Made by a program: the position numbers and the translations under genes
Shown: piece by piece, positions 1-6,989 of the stretch
How the letters are laid out: each line of letters starts with the position of its first letter
Position numbering within the stretch: the stretch's first letter is position 1
Origin: Curtobacterium sp. ISL-83
Lineage (GTDB): Bacteria > Actinomycetota > Actinomycetes > Actinomycetales > Microbacteriaceae
DNA: 64,000 nucleotides
Reading direction: 5' to 3'
Assembly: GCF_018613895.1 (NCBI RefSeq)
Contig: NZ_JAGGPH010000003.1
Span: 62,001-126,000, forward strand
The notes under the pieces: model-generated
The model's input: only the letters and a program-made list of their open reading frames with translations
Databases searched by the model: none
Told to the model about the DNA's origin: nothing

Positions 1-52
1 ATCCGCGCGCGGGGGAGTGGTCGGCACGGTCCCAGCGTAGGCCAGGCGTGCA

Positions 53-78
53 ATTACGCTACGACCGAGTAGCGTAAT
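53..78. promoter_or_regulatory. Inverted-repeat operator upstream of the SDR gene
   Basis: A perfect 10-base inverted repeat (attacgctac / gtagcgtaat) with a 6-base spacer lies 45 bases before the SDR start. It is AT-rich against its surroundings and has the size of a TetR or MarR operator. The regulator is not in the window; it may lie to the left of position 1, and that is inference. Confidence 0.6.
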
Positions 79-123
79 GCGTGCCGAGTGTCGCTGAGCA
101 GCGGCCGGGCAGAGGAGCAGGAC

Positions 124-843
124 ATGCAGATCGACAACGCCGTGATCGTCATCACGGGCGCTTCATCCGGCATCGGGGCGGCCACCGCGCGGGCTGCCTG
201 GGCCGCCGGGGCCCGGGTCGTCCTGGCCGCGCGACGGACCGACCGCCTCCAGGCACTTGTCGCGGAACTCCCGGGAGCCGTCGCGGTGCGGTGCGACGTC
301 ACGGACGCGGCCCAGGTCGCGGCACTCGCACAGGCGGCGGTCGAGGCGTTCGGGCGCATCGACGTCCTCGTCAACAACGCCGGACAGGGCCTGCAGGCCG
401 AGATCGAGGAGATCGCGTTGGATGACCTCCGCGCGGTGCTCGAACTGAACCTGGTGGCACCGTTGGCGACCATGCAGGCCGTGCTGCCCGCGATGCGCCG
501 ACAGGGGGCCGGCAGCATCGTCAACATCAGTTCCGGGACGACGTTCGCCGACGTGCCGGGGACCGCGGGCTACGTCGCGTCGAAGATCGCCCTCGAGCGC
601 CTCTCGGCGATCGCACGCAACGAGCTCGAGGGGACCGGCATCACGGTGTCGACGCTGATCCCGTTCGCGACCGACACCGAGTTCCTCTCGGCGATCCGGG
701 CGGGCCGCGCCGACGCCGAGGCGATGACGGCCGGCGCCGTGTTCGACCCGCCGGAGCGCGTCGCCGAGGCGGTCCTCGAGCTGGTCGCGACCGGCGTGGC
801 ACGGATGGACCTGGTGCCCGCGGCCTACGGTGGCTCGCGCTGA
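124..843 (+). CDS. Short-chain dehydrogenase/reductase (SDR)
   Basis: This is a 239-residue classical SDR, the usual length for the family. It carries the NAD(P)-binding TGASSGIG motif near residue 10, NNAG, the catalytic serine in NISSGT, and the YVASK tyrosine/lysine pair. It is a cytosolic NAD(P)-dependent oxidoreductase whose substrate cannot be read from sequence. The start at 124 was chosen because AGAGGAGCAGGAC gives a good Shine-Dalgarno and the TGASSGIG motif then sits at the expected distance; an upstream in-frame ATG at 88 lacks this. The palindrome at 53-78 suggests repressor control. Confidence 0.9.
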   Translation: MQIDNAVIVITGASSGIGAATARAAWAAGARVVLAARRTDRLQALVAELPGAVAVRCDVTDAAQVAALAQAAVEAFGRIDVLVNNAGQGLQAEIEEIALDDLRAVLELNLVAPLATMQAVLPAMRRQGAGSIVNISSGTTFADVPGTAGYVASKIALERLSAIARNELEGTGITVSTLIPFATDTEFLSAIRAGRADAEAMTAGAVFDPPERVAEAVLELVATGVARMDLVPAAYGGSR

Positions 844-949
844 CCATCCCGGTCGGCGCGGGACGACCCCGGCAGCTGTGAGATCGCCCGGCTCGGGCCC
901 CCGGGACAGCCAGAAGCCGCTTCCGTGTGCGTCGCCTGCGAGCGCGCCC

Positions 950-993
950 CCTCGCACGGTGCGAGGATGAGCGACGGCCGCCGCCCGGGCGGC
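950..993 (+). other. Two adjacent hairpins in the kup leader
   Basis: Stem 950-956/960-966 (cctcgca / tgcgagg, 3-base loop) is followed by a self-complementary GC stretch at 980-993 that ends just before the Shine-Dalgarno. They could occlude ribosome binding. Kup genes in some bacteria carry c-di-AMP riboswitches, but I could not match that consensus here. Confidence 0.35.
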
Positions 994-1004
994 CGGAGAC
1001 GGAA

Positions 1005-2963
1005 GTGACGAGCGTGACCGAGACCCGCTCTCAGGCATCGACCACCGACGCAACGGACGACGGCGGACACGGACCGACGCGGGGCGTCACCGTGCTGGCG
1101 CTCGCCGCGCTCGGCGTGGTGTTCGGCGACATCGGTACGAGCCCGCTGTACGCACTGCGCACGGTGTTCACGATCGACAACGGCCTCGTGAAGGCCAACC
1201 AGGAGGACGTCTACGGCGTCATCTCGATGATGTTCTGGAGCATCACCGTGATCGTGTCGATCAAGTACGTCCTGATCCTCATGCGCGCCGACAACGACGG
1301 CGAGGGCGGGGTGATGGCGCTCGCCGCGCTCGCCCGGCGGCTGTACGCCAAGCGCCGCGGGGGAGCGGTCATCTTCCTGGTCATCGGGATCGTGGGGGTC
1401 TCGCTGTTCTACGGCGACTCGGTCATCACGCCCGCCGTGTCCGTGCTCTCCGCGGTCGAGGGCCTCGGGACCGCCGCTCCGTCGATCGGGCACCTCGTCG
1501 TCCCGATCTCGGCCGTCATCCTGGTCATCCTGTTCGCCGCGCAGCGGTTCGGCACCGGCAAGGTCGGCAACCTGTTCGGGCCGGTGATGGTCCTCTGGTT
1601 CGTCGTCATCGCCGCCGCCGGTGTGCCGCACATCATCGCGCGTCCGGGTGTCCTCCAGGGGCTCTCGCCGACGTGGGCGATCGCCTTCCTGTTCGCGCAC
1701 CCGTACATCACGTTCGTCGCGATGGGCGCGGTCGTGCTGGTCATCACCGGTGCCGAGGCCCTGTACGCGGACATGGGGCACTTCGGGCGCCCCGCGATCC
1801 TCCGCGCGTGGTTCTTCGTGGTGTTCCCGGCCCTGGTCCTGAACTACCTCGGGCAGGCGTCCCTCGTCCTGAGCGACCCGACCGCGGCGAAGGACCCGTT
1901 CTTCCTGCTGTTCCCGAACGCACTGCAGATCCCGGTCGTCGTCCTCGCGACCGCCGCGACCGTGATCGCCAGCCAGGCCGTCATCTCCGGTGCGTTCTCG
2001 CTCACCCGTCAGGCCGTCCAGCTCGGGCTGCTCCCGCCGCTGACGATCCGCCAGACGTCGCGTCGCGAGAGCGGCCAGATCTACCTGCCCGCGGTGAACC
2101 TGCTGCTGTTCATCGGCGTGCTCCTGATCATGTTGGCGTTCCGGTCGTCCGCGAACCTGGCCACGGCCTACGGCGTCTCGGTCACCGGCGCACTCGTCGT
2201 GGACAGCCTGCTCCTGCTCCTCGTGGTGAAGCCGCTCTGGCGGTGGAAGACCTGGAAGGTCGTCACGGCCGCGGTCGTGTTCGGCGGTCTCGAGCTCACC
2301 TTCCTCGCCGGCAACCTGTCCAAGATCCTGCACGGCGGGTGGGTGCCGCTCCTGATCGCCCTCGCCGTCATCACGGTGATGACGACGTGGCGCCGTGGTC
2401 GGCAGCTCGTGCAGGACGAACGGAAGGCCCGCGAGGGCTCGCTCGCCGACTTCATCGAGCGGGTGAACGGTGAACACATCCCGCGCGTGGCCGGGGTCGC
2501 GGTGTTCCCGCACCCGAACAAGGAGACCACCCCGCTCGCACTCCGTGCCAACGTCGAGTACAACCACGTCATGCACCGGACCGTGCTGATCGTGTCCGTC
2601 CTGACCGCGAACGTGCCGCACGTGCCGCACGCGAAGGCGTTCTTCCGCGACGACCTCGGCTACGAGGACGACGGCATCGACCACATCACGATCAAGTTCG
2701 GGTTCTCGGACGATCAGGACCTGCCGAAGGCACTGCACGCCGCCTGCCTGACCGAGGTGCTCGACATCGACCCGGAGGAGATGGAGCGCGCGTCGTTCTT
2801 CATCTCCCGCGGTGCCCTCCGACCGACCCCGGGGCACCACGGCATGGCCGGCTGGCGCAAGAAGCTCTTCGTCGGGCTCGCCCACAACGCCGCCGACCCG
2901 GCAGCGCGCTTCAACCTGCCCGCGCAGCGCACGGTGACGATGGGCAGCGACGTCGAGATCTGA
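1005..2963 (+). CDS. kup: Kup-type low-affinity potassium transporter
   Basis: This 652-residue protein has the Kup signature GDIGTSPLYAL near the N-terminus, about 12 hydrophobic segments and a hydrophilic C-terminal domain, matching the family's usual 620-680 residues. It would carry out proton-coupled K+ uptake across the cytoplasmic membrane. I chose GTG 1005 because GGAGA at 995-999 is correctly spaced. An in-frame ATG at 927 would add 26 arginine-rich residues that do not look like Kup, and GTG 1014 is also possible. The leader 844-1004 holds two strong hairpins (950-966 and 980-993), so control by RNA structure is conceivable. Confidence 0.95.
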   Translation: MTSVTETRSQASTTDATDDGGHGPTRGVTVLALAALGVVFGDIGTSPLYALRTVFTIDNGLVKANQEDVYGVISMMFWSITVIVSIKYVLILMRADNDGEGGVMALAALARRLYAKRRGGAVIFLVIGIVGVSLFYGDSVITPAVSVLSAVEGLGTAAPSIGHLVVPISAVILVILFAAQRFGTGKVGNLFGPVMVLWFVVIAAAGVPHIIARPGVLQGLSPTWAIAFLFAHPYITFVAMGAVVLVITGAEALYADMGHFGRPAILRAWFFVVFPALVLNYLGQASLVLSDPTAAKDPFFLLFPNALQIPVVVLATAATVIASQAVISGAFSLTRQAVQLGLLPPLTIRQTSRRESGQIYLPAVNLLLFIGVLLIMLAFRSSANLATAYGVSVTGALVVDSLLLLLVVKPLWRWKTWKVVTAAVVFGGLELTFLAGNLSKILHGGWVPLLIALAVITVMTTWRRGRQLVQDERKAREGSLADFIERVNGEHIPRVAGVAVFPHPNKETTPLALRANVEYNHVMHRTVLIVSVLTANVPHVPHAKAFFRDDLGYEDDGIDHITIKFGFSDDQDLPKALHAACLTEVLDIDPEEMERASFFISRGALRPTPGHHGMAGWRKKLFVGLAHNAADPAARFNLPAQRTVTMGSDVEI

Positions 2964-2970
2964 CGCCGTT

Positions 2971-3004
2971 CGCTCCCGGCCATACGACGCGGTGACTGGG
3001 AGCG
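2971..3004 (+). terminator. Weak stem-loop after kup
   Basis: Seven-base arms cgctccc (2971-2977) and gggagcg (2998-3004) lie 8 bases after the kup stop codon with a 20-base loop. There is no U tract. It is the only candidate terminator between kup and the FNT gene. Confidence 0.35.
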
Positions 3005-3022
3005 CTGCTCGTCCGCGCCGCC

Positions 3023-3059
3023 TACCGTTCCGGCCATGACCGACGAACGACGCCCATGA
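3023..3059 (+). promoter_or_regulatory. Leaderless -10 box and 7-codon mini-ORF produced by a 20-bp tandem duplication
   Basis: TACCGT at 3023-3028 sits 7 bases before ATG 3036, the leaderless spacing seen at many genes here. ATG 3036 opens a 7-codon ORF (MTDERRP) whose TGA at 3057-3059 overlaps the FNT start ATG 3056. Bases 3036-3055 and 3056-3075 are a direct duplication, 19 of 20 identical, of the first codons of the FNT gene. Because 20 is not a multiple of 3, the first copy is out of frame with the gene. Confidence 0.7.
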
Positions 3060-3928
3060 CCGACGAACGACGCCGCGAACTCGGCACGTCCGACGCCCCC
3101 GTCGAGGACGAGCTGATCGAGTCCTTCGACGCCACCGTCGAGGAGGGCGCCGAACGACTCCAGCGGACCCTCCGGGCCGTCGTCATCACCGGCTTCTTCG
3201 GCGGGCTCGAGGTCGGTCTCGGCGTGATGGCGTACCTCGCCGTGCTGACGGAGACCGGGAACCACCTGCTCGCCGGGTTCGCGTTCGGCATCGGGTTCAT
3301 CGCCCTGCACCTGGCCCACAGCGAGCTCTTCACCGAGAACTTCCTGATGCCCGTCGCCGCGGTCGTCGCACGCGAGGGCACCGTGCTGCAGCTGGTCAAG
3401 CTCTGGGGCGGCACCCTCGTCGCGAACCTGGTGGGCGGCTGGTTCTTCATGTGGCTGGTCGTGCAGGCCTTCCCGCAGTGGCACCCCACGTTGTCCGAGG
3501 CGGCACACCACTACGTGGACGCGCCGTTCGGCCTGCAGAGCATCGTGCTCGCGGTGCTCGGCGGCAGCACCATCACCCTGATGACGCGGATGCAGCAGGG
3601 CACGGACTCCGACCCGGCGAAACTCGTCGCGGCCGTGGCGGGTGGGTTCCTGCTCGCGGGGCTGCAGTTGTTCCACTCGATCCTGGACTCGTTGCTGATC
3701 TTCGGCGCGATCCAGTCCGGCGCGAACCTGACCTACGGGCAGTGGCTCGGCTGGTTCGGGTACACCCTGCTGTTCAACCTGCTCGGCGGGCTCGTCCTCG
3801 TGACGGCGCTGCGCCTCCTCCGCACGAAGGAGCTCATGCAGAGTCGCCGCCGGGAGGCCCGTGACCGGCCCGAGCGCGCCGCGAACGAACAGACCGGGGC
3901 CGGCCCCGACACCGACGCCGGCCGCTGA
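3056..3928 (+). CDS. Formate/nitrite transporter (FNT) family channel, YfdC-like
   Basis: This 290-residue integral membrane protein has about six hydrophobic segments. An N-terminal acidic helix (ELIESFDATVEEG) leads into the first membrane span, and LHLAHSELFTENF resembles the FNT channel core. Family members pass small monovalent anions such as formate, nitrite or hydrosulfide; the YfdC-like branch has no settled substrate. The C-terminal tail after about residue 255 is charged and cytosolic. The start is unusual: ATG 3056 overlaps the stop of a mini-ORF made from a duplicate of its own first 20 bases, so expression may depend on reinitiation. The transporter call is firm, the substrate unknown. 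Confidence 0.88.
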   Translation: MTDERRRELGTSDAPVEDELIESFDATVEEGAERLQRTLRAVVITGFFGGLEVGLGVMAYLAVLTETGNHLLAGFAFGIGFIALHLAHSELFTENFLMPVAAVVAREGTVLQLVKLWGGTLVANLVGGWFFMWLVVQAFPQWHPTLSEAAHHYVDAPFGLQSIVLAVLGGSTITLMTRMQQGTDSDPAKLVAAVAGGFLLAGLQLFHSILDSLLIFGAIQSGANLTYGQWLGWFGYTLLFNLLGGLVLVTALRLLRTKELMQSRRREARDRPERAANEQTGAGPDTDAGR

Positions 3929-3970
3929 CGCACCCGACCGCGCGTCCGCCAGGTGTGACGGTCCCCGGGC

Positions 3971-4010
3971 AACCCCGCGCAACCCGGCGGAACCCGGCGG
4001 AACCCGGCGC
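3971..4010. repeat. 10-bp tandem repeat, four copies
   Basis: Units of aacccggcgg at 3981, 3991 and 4001 (last base differs), preceded by a diverged copy at 3971. The array lies between the FNT stop and the convergent small gene at 4023-4337. It has no evident function. Confidence 0.6.
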
Positions 4011-4022
4011 GCGCCAGCGCCG

Positions 4023-4337
4023 TCAGCGCGCCAGGACCGTGAGACGTCCCGCCCCCACCGGCAGGACACCCGCCCGGTACTCGAGCACGACGCCGTCGTG
4101 GTCGCCCGGGGCCACCCGGACGCTCGCGGCACCGAAGCGCCACACCCGGTTGTACAGGTAGACCCCGATCTCGGTCCCGCCGTCCACGGGAACCGCCCAC
4201 GTCCCGGTGCCCCACTGCGCCGGGTGTCCGACGCCGTCGATGGTGACGGTCGGCCGCGCGAACCAGGTCGCCCAGGGTCGTCGGAGGCGCAGCTCGACGC
4301 GGCGCTTGGTCGTCCCGGACGGCAGCGATGGATCCAC
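4023..4337 (-). CDS. Small hypothetical protein, predicted beta-sandwich
   Basis: This 104-residue protein would start at GTG 4337 (MDPSLPSGTTKRRVEL) and end at TGA 4023. It alternates hydrophobic and polar residues in beta-strand style (VTIDGVG, TWAVPVDGGTEIGVYLYNRVW, RLTVLAR) and has no signal peptide or membrane segment. I do not recognise the family; an immunoglobulin-like or PEGA-like fold is a guess. No clear Shine-Dalgarno precedes it. Its protein-like composition in this frame, compared with the arginine-rich extension upstream, is the main argument for the gene and for this start. Confidence 0.6.
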   Translation of the reverse strand: MDPSLPSGTTKRRVELRLRRPWATWFARPTVTIDGVGHPAQWGTGTWAVPVDGGTEIGVYLYNRVWRFGAASVRVAPGDHDGVVLEYRAGVLPVGAGRLTVLAR

Positions 4338-4525
4338 GACTGACGAACCTAGCGCGCCCCGACGGCGGGGCCCCGCACAGCAGAACGCGTTTTCCGGACG
4401 GTTCCTCCTAACGGCACCCGACCCGCGTGCCGATACCCCCACGCACACGGCATCCCCGCCGCCACGCCCGCACGATCCGTGACCGGTCCGTCCGGCACGG
4501 GCTCGCACCCAGGAGGCTCACCGCA

Positions 4526-5365
4526 ATGAGGACCCCGATCGTCGTCGCCGTCACCGCCGCCCTCGTCACCGCCGGCGCCGTCACCGCGGTGACACCCGCC
4601 CCGTCGTCCGCCGCCACCGTGCCACCGTCGTCCCGCGCGACCGCCACCGTCACGAACCCGACGACGCTGCCGGTCGGGAACACCACGACGAACGGCCGGG
4701 TGTGGAAGCAGTCGTACCGACAGGACTTCACCACCGCTGCTCCGCTCGGTTCCGTCGGCACGAAGTACCCCGGGATGGGCACCTACAGCGGGTTCGGCGA
4801 CACCAGCGGCAAGGGGCGGTACGCGCCGGACAAGGTCCTCAGCGTGCGTGGTGGGGTCCTCGACTTCGCGGTGCACTCCGAGCACGGGCAGCCCCTGGTC
4901 GCCGCGGTGATGCCGGACGGGTACGCGCCGCACACGACGGGCCGGGTGACGATCCGCTACAAGACGACGAAGACGGACGGCTACAAGTTCGTGGGCATGC
5001 TCTGGCCGTCGAGCGACGACTGGAACGAGGGCGAGGTCGACTGGCCCGAGTCGGACCTCGGTGACCGTCCACGTCCCGCCTCGGCGGTCCCCGGCACGGA
5101 GACCCCGCTCGGGATGCGCTTCGAGCCCGGCACGCAGATGTTCGCCCCGACCGACACCACCGGCTGGCACGACGCGACGACCGAGTGGGACAAGGGCGTC
5201 GTCCGCTTCTACTGGGACGGCAAGCTGGTCGCGTCCACGACCAAGGCGGTGCCGAAGACCGCCTTCCGCGTCACCCTGCAGGCCGAGACGACGATCGGCA
5301 GCGAGCCGGTGCCGACGAACGCGGTCGGGCACGTCGACATCGACTGGATCTCGATCTGGAACTGA
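4526..5365 (+). CDS. Secreted GH16-type glycosidase (beta-glucanase-like)
   Basis: This 279-residue protein starts at ATG 4526 behind a perfect AGGAGG (4511-4516). Residues 1-30 are a signal peptide with cleavage after an AxA-type site. The rest is one jelly-roll domain with GEVDWPE at residues 169-175. E170, D172 and E175 fit the GH16 ExDxxE catalytic pattern, so it is probably active on a beta-glucan outside the cell. The same domain forms the C-terminal half of the gene at the right end of the window; both share TTEWDKG and VRFYWDGKLVASTTKAVP. The substrate is not determinable, and an uncharacterised GH16-like lectin is the alternative. Confidence 0.8.
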   Translation: MRTPIVVAVTAALVTAGAVTAVTPAPSSAATVPPSSRATATVTNPTTLPVGNTTTNGRVWKQSYRQDFTTAAPLGSVGTKYPGMGTYSGFGDTSGKGRYAPDKVLSVRGGVLDFAVHSEHGQPLVAAVMPDGYAPHTTGRVTIRYKTTKTDGYKFVGMLWPSSDDWNEGEVDWPESDLGDRPRPASAVPGTETPLGMRFEPGTQMFAPTDTTGWHDATTEWDKGVVRFYWDGKLVASTTKAVPKTAFRVTLQAETTIGSEPVPTNAVGHVDIDWISIWN

Positions 5366-5372
5366 CCGGTCG

Positions 5373-5807
5373 TCAGTCCAGGCAGAACTCGTTGCCCTCG
5401 ACGTCCTGCATGACGATGCACGACTCGTTGATGCCGTCGGCGGTCATGCGACGGAACTGCGTGCCGCCGAGCGCGACGAGCCGGTCGCGCTCGGCGTCGA
5501 GTGCGGCGAGCCGCTCCGCCCCGGCGAGCCCGGTGCCCACCCGGACGTCCAGGTGCACGCGGTTCTTCACGACCTTGCCCTCGGGGACCCGCTGGAAGTA
5601 GAGCCGCGGGCCGACGCCGTTCGGGTCGACGCACGCGAACGCCGCCCCCTGCTGCTCGGGCGGGAGCGCCTGGTCGAACGCGTGCCACGAGTCGAACCCG
5701 GGCGGGGGCGGCGGGACCACGTAGCCGAGGACCTCGCACCAGAACCGCGCGACCCGTTCCGGGTCAGCGCAGTCGAACGTCACCTGCACCTGCCGCACCG
5801 TTGCCAT
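5373..5807 (-). CDS. Glyoxalase-fold (VOC) protein
   Basis: This 144-residue protein has one VOC domain: VQVTFDCADPERVARFWCEVLGY at the start, a DPNGVGPRLYFQRVPE middle and NRVHLDVRVG/DVEGNEFCLD at the end. It belongs to the actinobacterial glyoxalase-like group, cytosolic, and may bind metal through the terminal acidic residues. ATG 5807 is preceded by GAGG and by TATCGT 7 bases upstream, so it may be leaderless. It is convergent with the GH16 gene, with a 7-base gap. The reaction is unknown. Confidence 0.8.
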   Translation of the reverse strand: MATVRQVQVTFDCADPERVARFWCEVLGYVVPPPPPGFDSWHAFDQALPPEQQGAAFACVDPNGVGPRLYFQRVPEGKVVKNRVHLDVRVGTGLAGAERLAALDAERDRLVALGGTQFRRMTADGINESCIVMQDVEGNEFCLD

Positions 5808-5832
5808 GGACCTCACGATAGGCCGGTGGCCG

Positions 5833-5888
5833 GACGGGAGGCACGGATCACCGGACCCGCCCCGGTTCCGTGATCCGCGCCTCCCGTC
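5833..5888. repeat. Intergenic palindrome, copy A
   Basis: Arms 5833-5851 and 5870-5888 pair over 19 bases with one mismatch. The outer part is gacgggaggc...gcctcccgtc, the motif shared by the other copies. Unlike those, this copy sits between two divergent starts (5807 and 5925), so it cannot be a simple terminator. Confidence 0.7.
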
Positions 5889-5924
5889 TGAACGCCGCGA
5901 CGGCGGCGCACGTAGGCTCGCCGC

Positions 5925-6188
5925 ATGGCTGACTTCACCGATTCCCAGGCCGCCGTGATCCGCATCGAGCGGGCCGAGGAGGGGCGCTGGGACCTGACCC
6001 TCATCAGTGACGCCGGCGTGCGGATGGGGCACGGCGTGTACCTGTTCGACGCGTCGCAGGACGACGACGAGGACGAGCTCGAGGCGGCCGCCGAGTTCGT
6101 GCGTGACCAGGGCCTGTCGTTCGAGCGCGACGCCGTCGTCGCGGACGGCCCGGACGCGTTCTGGGCACCGCTCGTCCCGGTCGCCTGA
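5925..6188 (+). CDS. Small acidic hypothetical protein
   Basis: This 87-residue protein (MADFTDSQAAVIRIERAEEG...) has an acidic run at DASQDDDEDELEAAAEF around residues 43-59 and no signal peptide or membrane segment. ATG 5925 has TAGGCT at 5913-5918, six bases upstream, and no Shine-Dalgarno, fitting leaderless expression. I do not recognise a family. It is divergent from the VOC gene, with palindrome A between them. Confidence 0.7.
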   Translation: MADFTDSQAAVIRIERAEEGRWDLTLISDAGVRMGHGVYLFDASQDDDEDELEAAAEFVRDQGLSFERDAVVADGPDAFWAPLVPVA

Positions 6189-6218
6189 GCGGTCGGTCCG
6201 CGCCGCCGGGTTCCCGGG

Positions 6219-6632
6219 TCAGGCGAGCGCCGACGCCTCGAACCCGATCAGCCACGTGACACCGACGGCGTCCTGGACGATGCCGTCCCAGTCGCCCCAC
6301 GGCCGCTCCTGGAGCGGGTCGACGACCGTGCCGCCCTCGGCCAGTGCGTCGAACCACCCGCGGAGGACCTCGGGTTCCGCGGCGCCGAGCAGGGAGAACA
6401 GCAGGCCGGACGCTGCGAACGGTGCCTCACCGTCAGCGGCGTCGGCGGCGAAGAGCTGCAGGTCGCCCGCGAGCTGGCCGTGCGCGACGGCGTCGGCGGG
6501 GCCGTCCGTGCGGGAGAAGTCGGCGTAGGTGGCGATCCGGAGGTCGCCGCCGAACACCCGCTGCCAGTGCTCGAGTGCCTGCCGCGCAGTGCCGGCGAAC
6601 TGGAAGTAGGGCGAGGGCCCGTGCACGTTCAT
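6219..6632 (-). CDS. PhnB-like VOC family protein
   Basis: This 137-residue protein starts MNVHGPSPYFQFAGTARQALEHWQ, a hallmark of the PhnB/3-demethylubiquinone-methyltransferase-like VOC subgroup. The typical QERPWGDWDGIVQDAVGVTWLI block lies near the C-terminus. These are small cytosolic glyoxalase-fold dimers of mostly unknown substrate. ATG 6632 is preceded at 6 bases by TATCGT (6639-6644, minus strand), a leaderless arrangement; an upstream in-frame extension is proline/arginine-rich and unlikely to be coding. Confidence 0.85.
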   Translation of the reverse strand: MNVHGPSPYFQFAGTARQALEHWQRVFGGDLRIATYADFSRTDGPADAVAHGQLAGDLQLFAADAADGEAPFAASGLLFSLLGAAEPEVLRGWFDALAEGGTVVDPLQERPWGDWDGIVQDAVGVTWLIGFEASALA

Positions 6633-6770
6633 GCCCGGACGATACCGCTGGCTGCGGCCCGGCGGGGCGGCCCCGGCGGCTCGTGCGGGTTTGCTCGGCC
6701 CGTGCGAGGTCGTTCCCGCGCACGGAGCCGTCACCCTCGCACCAGCCGGAGCACCTCACGGTGGGGCGCC

Positions 6771-6983
6771 GCGTTGCGCGCCGTTGCGCAACGCCGCACG
6801 CGCCGGAGGCCGGCTGCGTTCCCGGGGCGGGACGTGCCTCCCGGCCGGTGTCCGGACGCCGACGCGGCCGTCGTACGGCCCCGTCGACCCGTCGCGGGCG
6901 CCGTGCGCAGCACGTCGGGACACCCGCCGACACCGCGGGTTCCGCCGTCGGCGTCACAGGAGACGGCGTATTCGAGATACCGT
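6771..6983 (+). promoter_or_regulatory. Helicase upstream region: hairpin and leaderless -10 box
   Basis: The 357-base gap 6633-6989 holds no convincing gene. It contains a 9-bp stem (gcgttgcgc 6771-6779 / gcgcaacgc 6786-6794) and TACCGT at 6978-6983, six bases before ATG 6990. With no Shine-Dalgarno present, leaderless expression is likely. An untranslated leader starting near the hairpin is the alternative. Confidence 0.45.
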
Positions 6984-6989
6984 TTGACC

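Noticed and set aside
844-1004. c-di-AMP (ydaO-type) riboswitch before kup
   Set aside because: The leader has hairpins, but I could not place the conserved ydaO core motifs by eye, so I kept only the hairpins.
825-2885. Long minus-strand open frame opposite kup, and similar ones opposite the GT2 and OpgC genes (12457-14502, 14690-17335)
   Set aside because: They are Arg/Asp/Glu/His-rich mirror frames of strongly supported genes with wobble-driven composition and no domain signatures.
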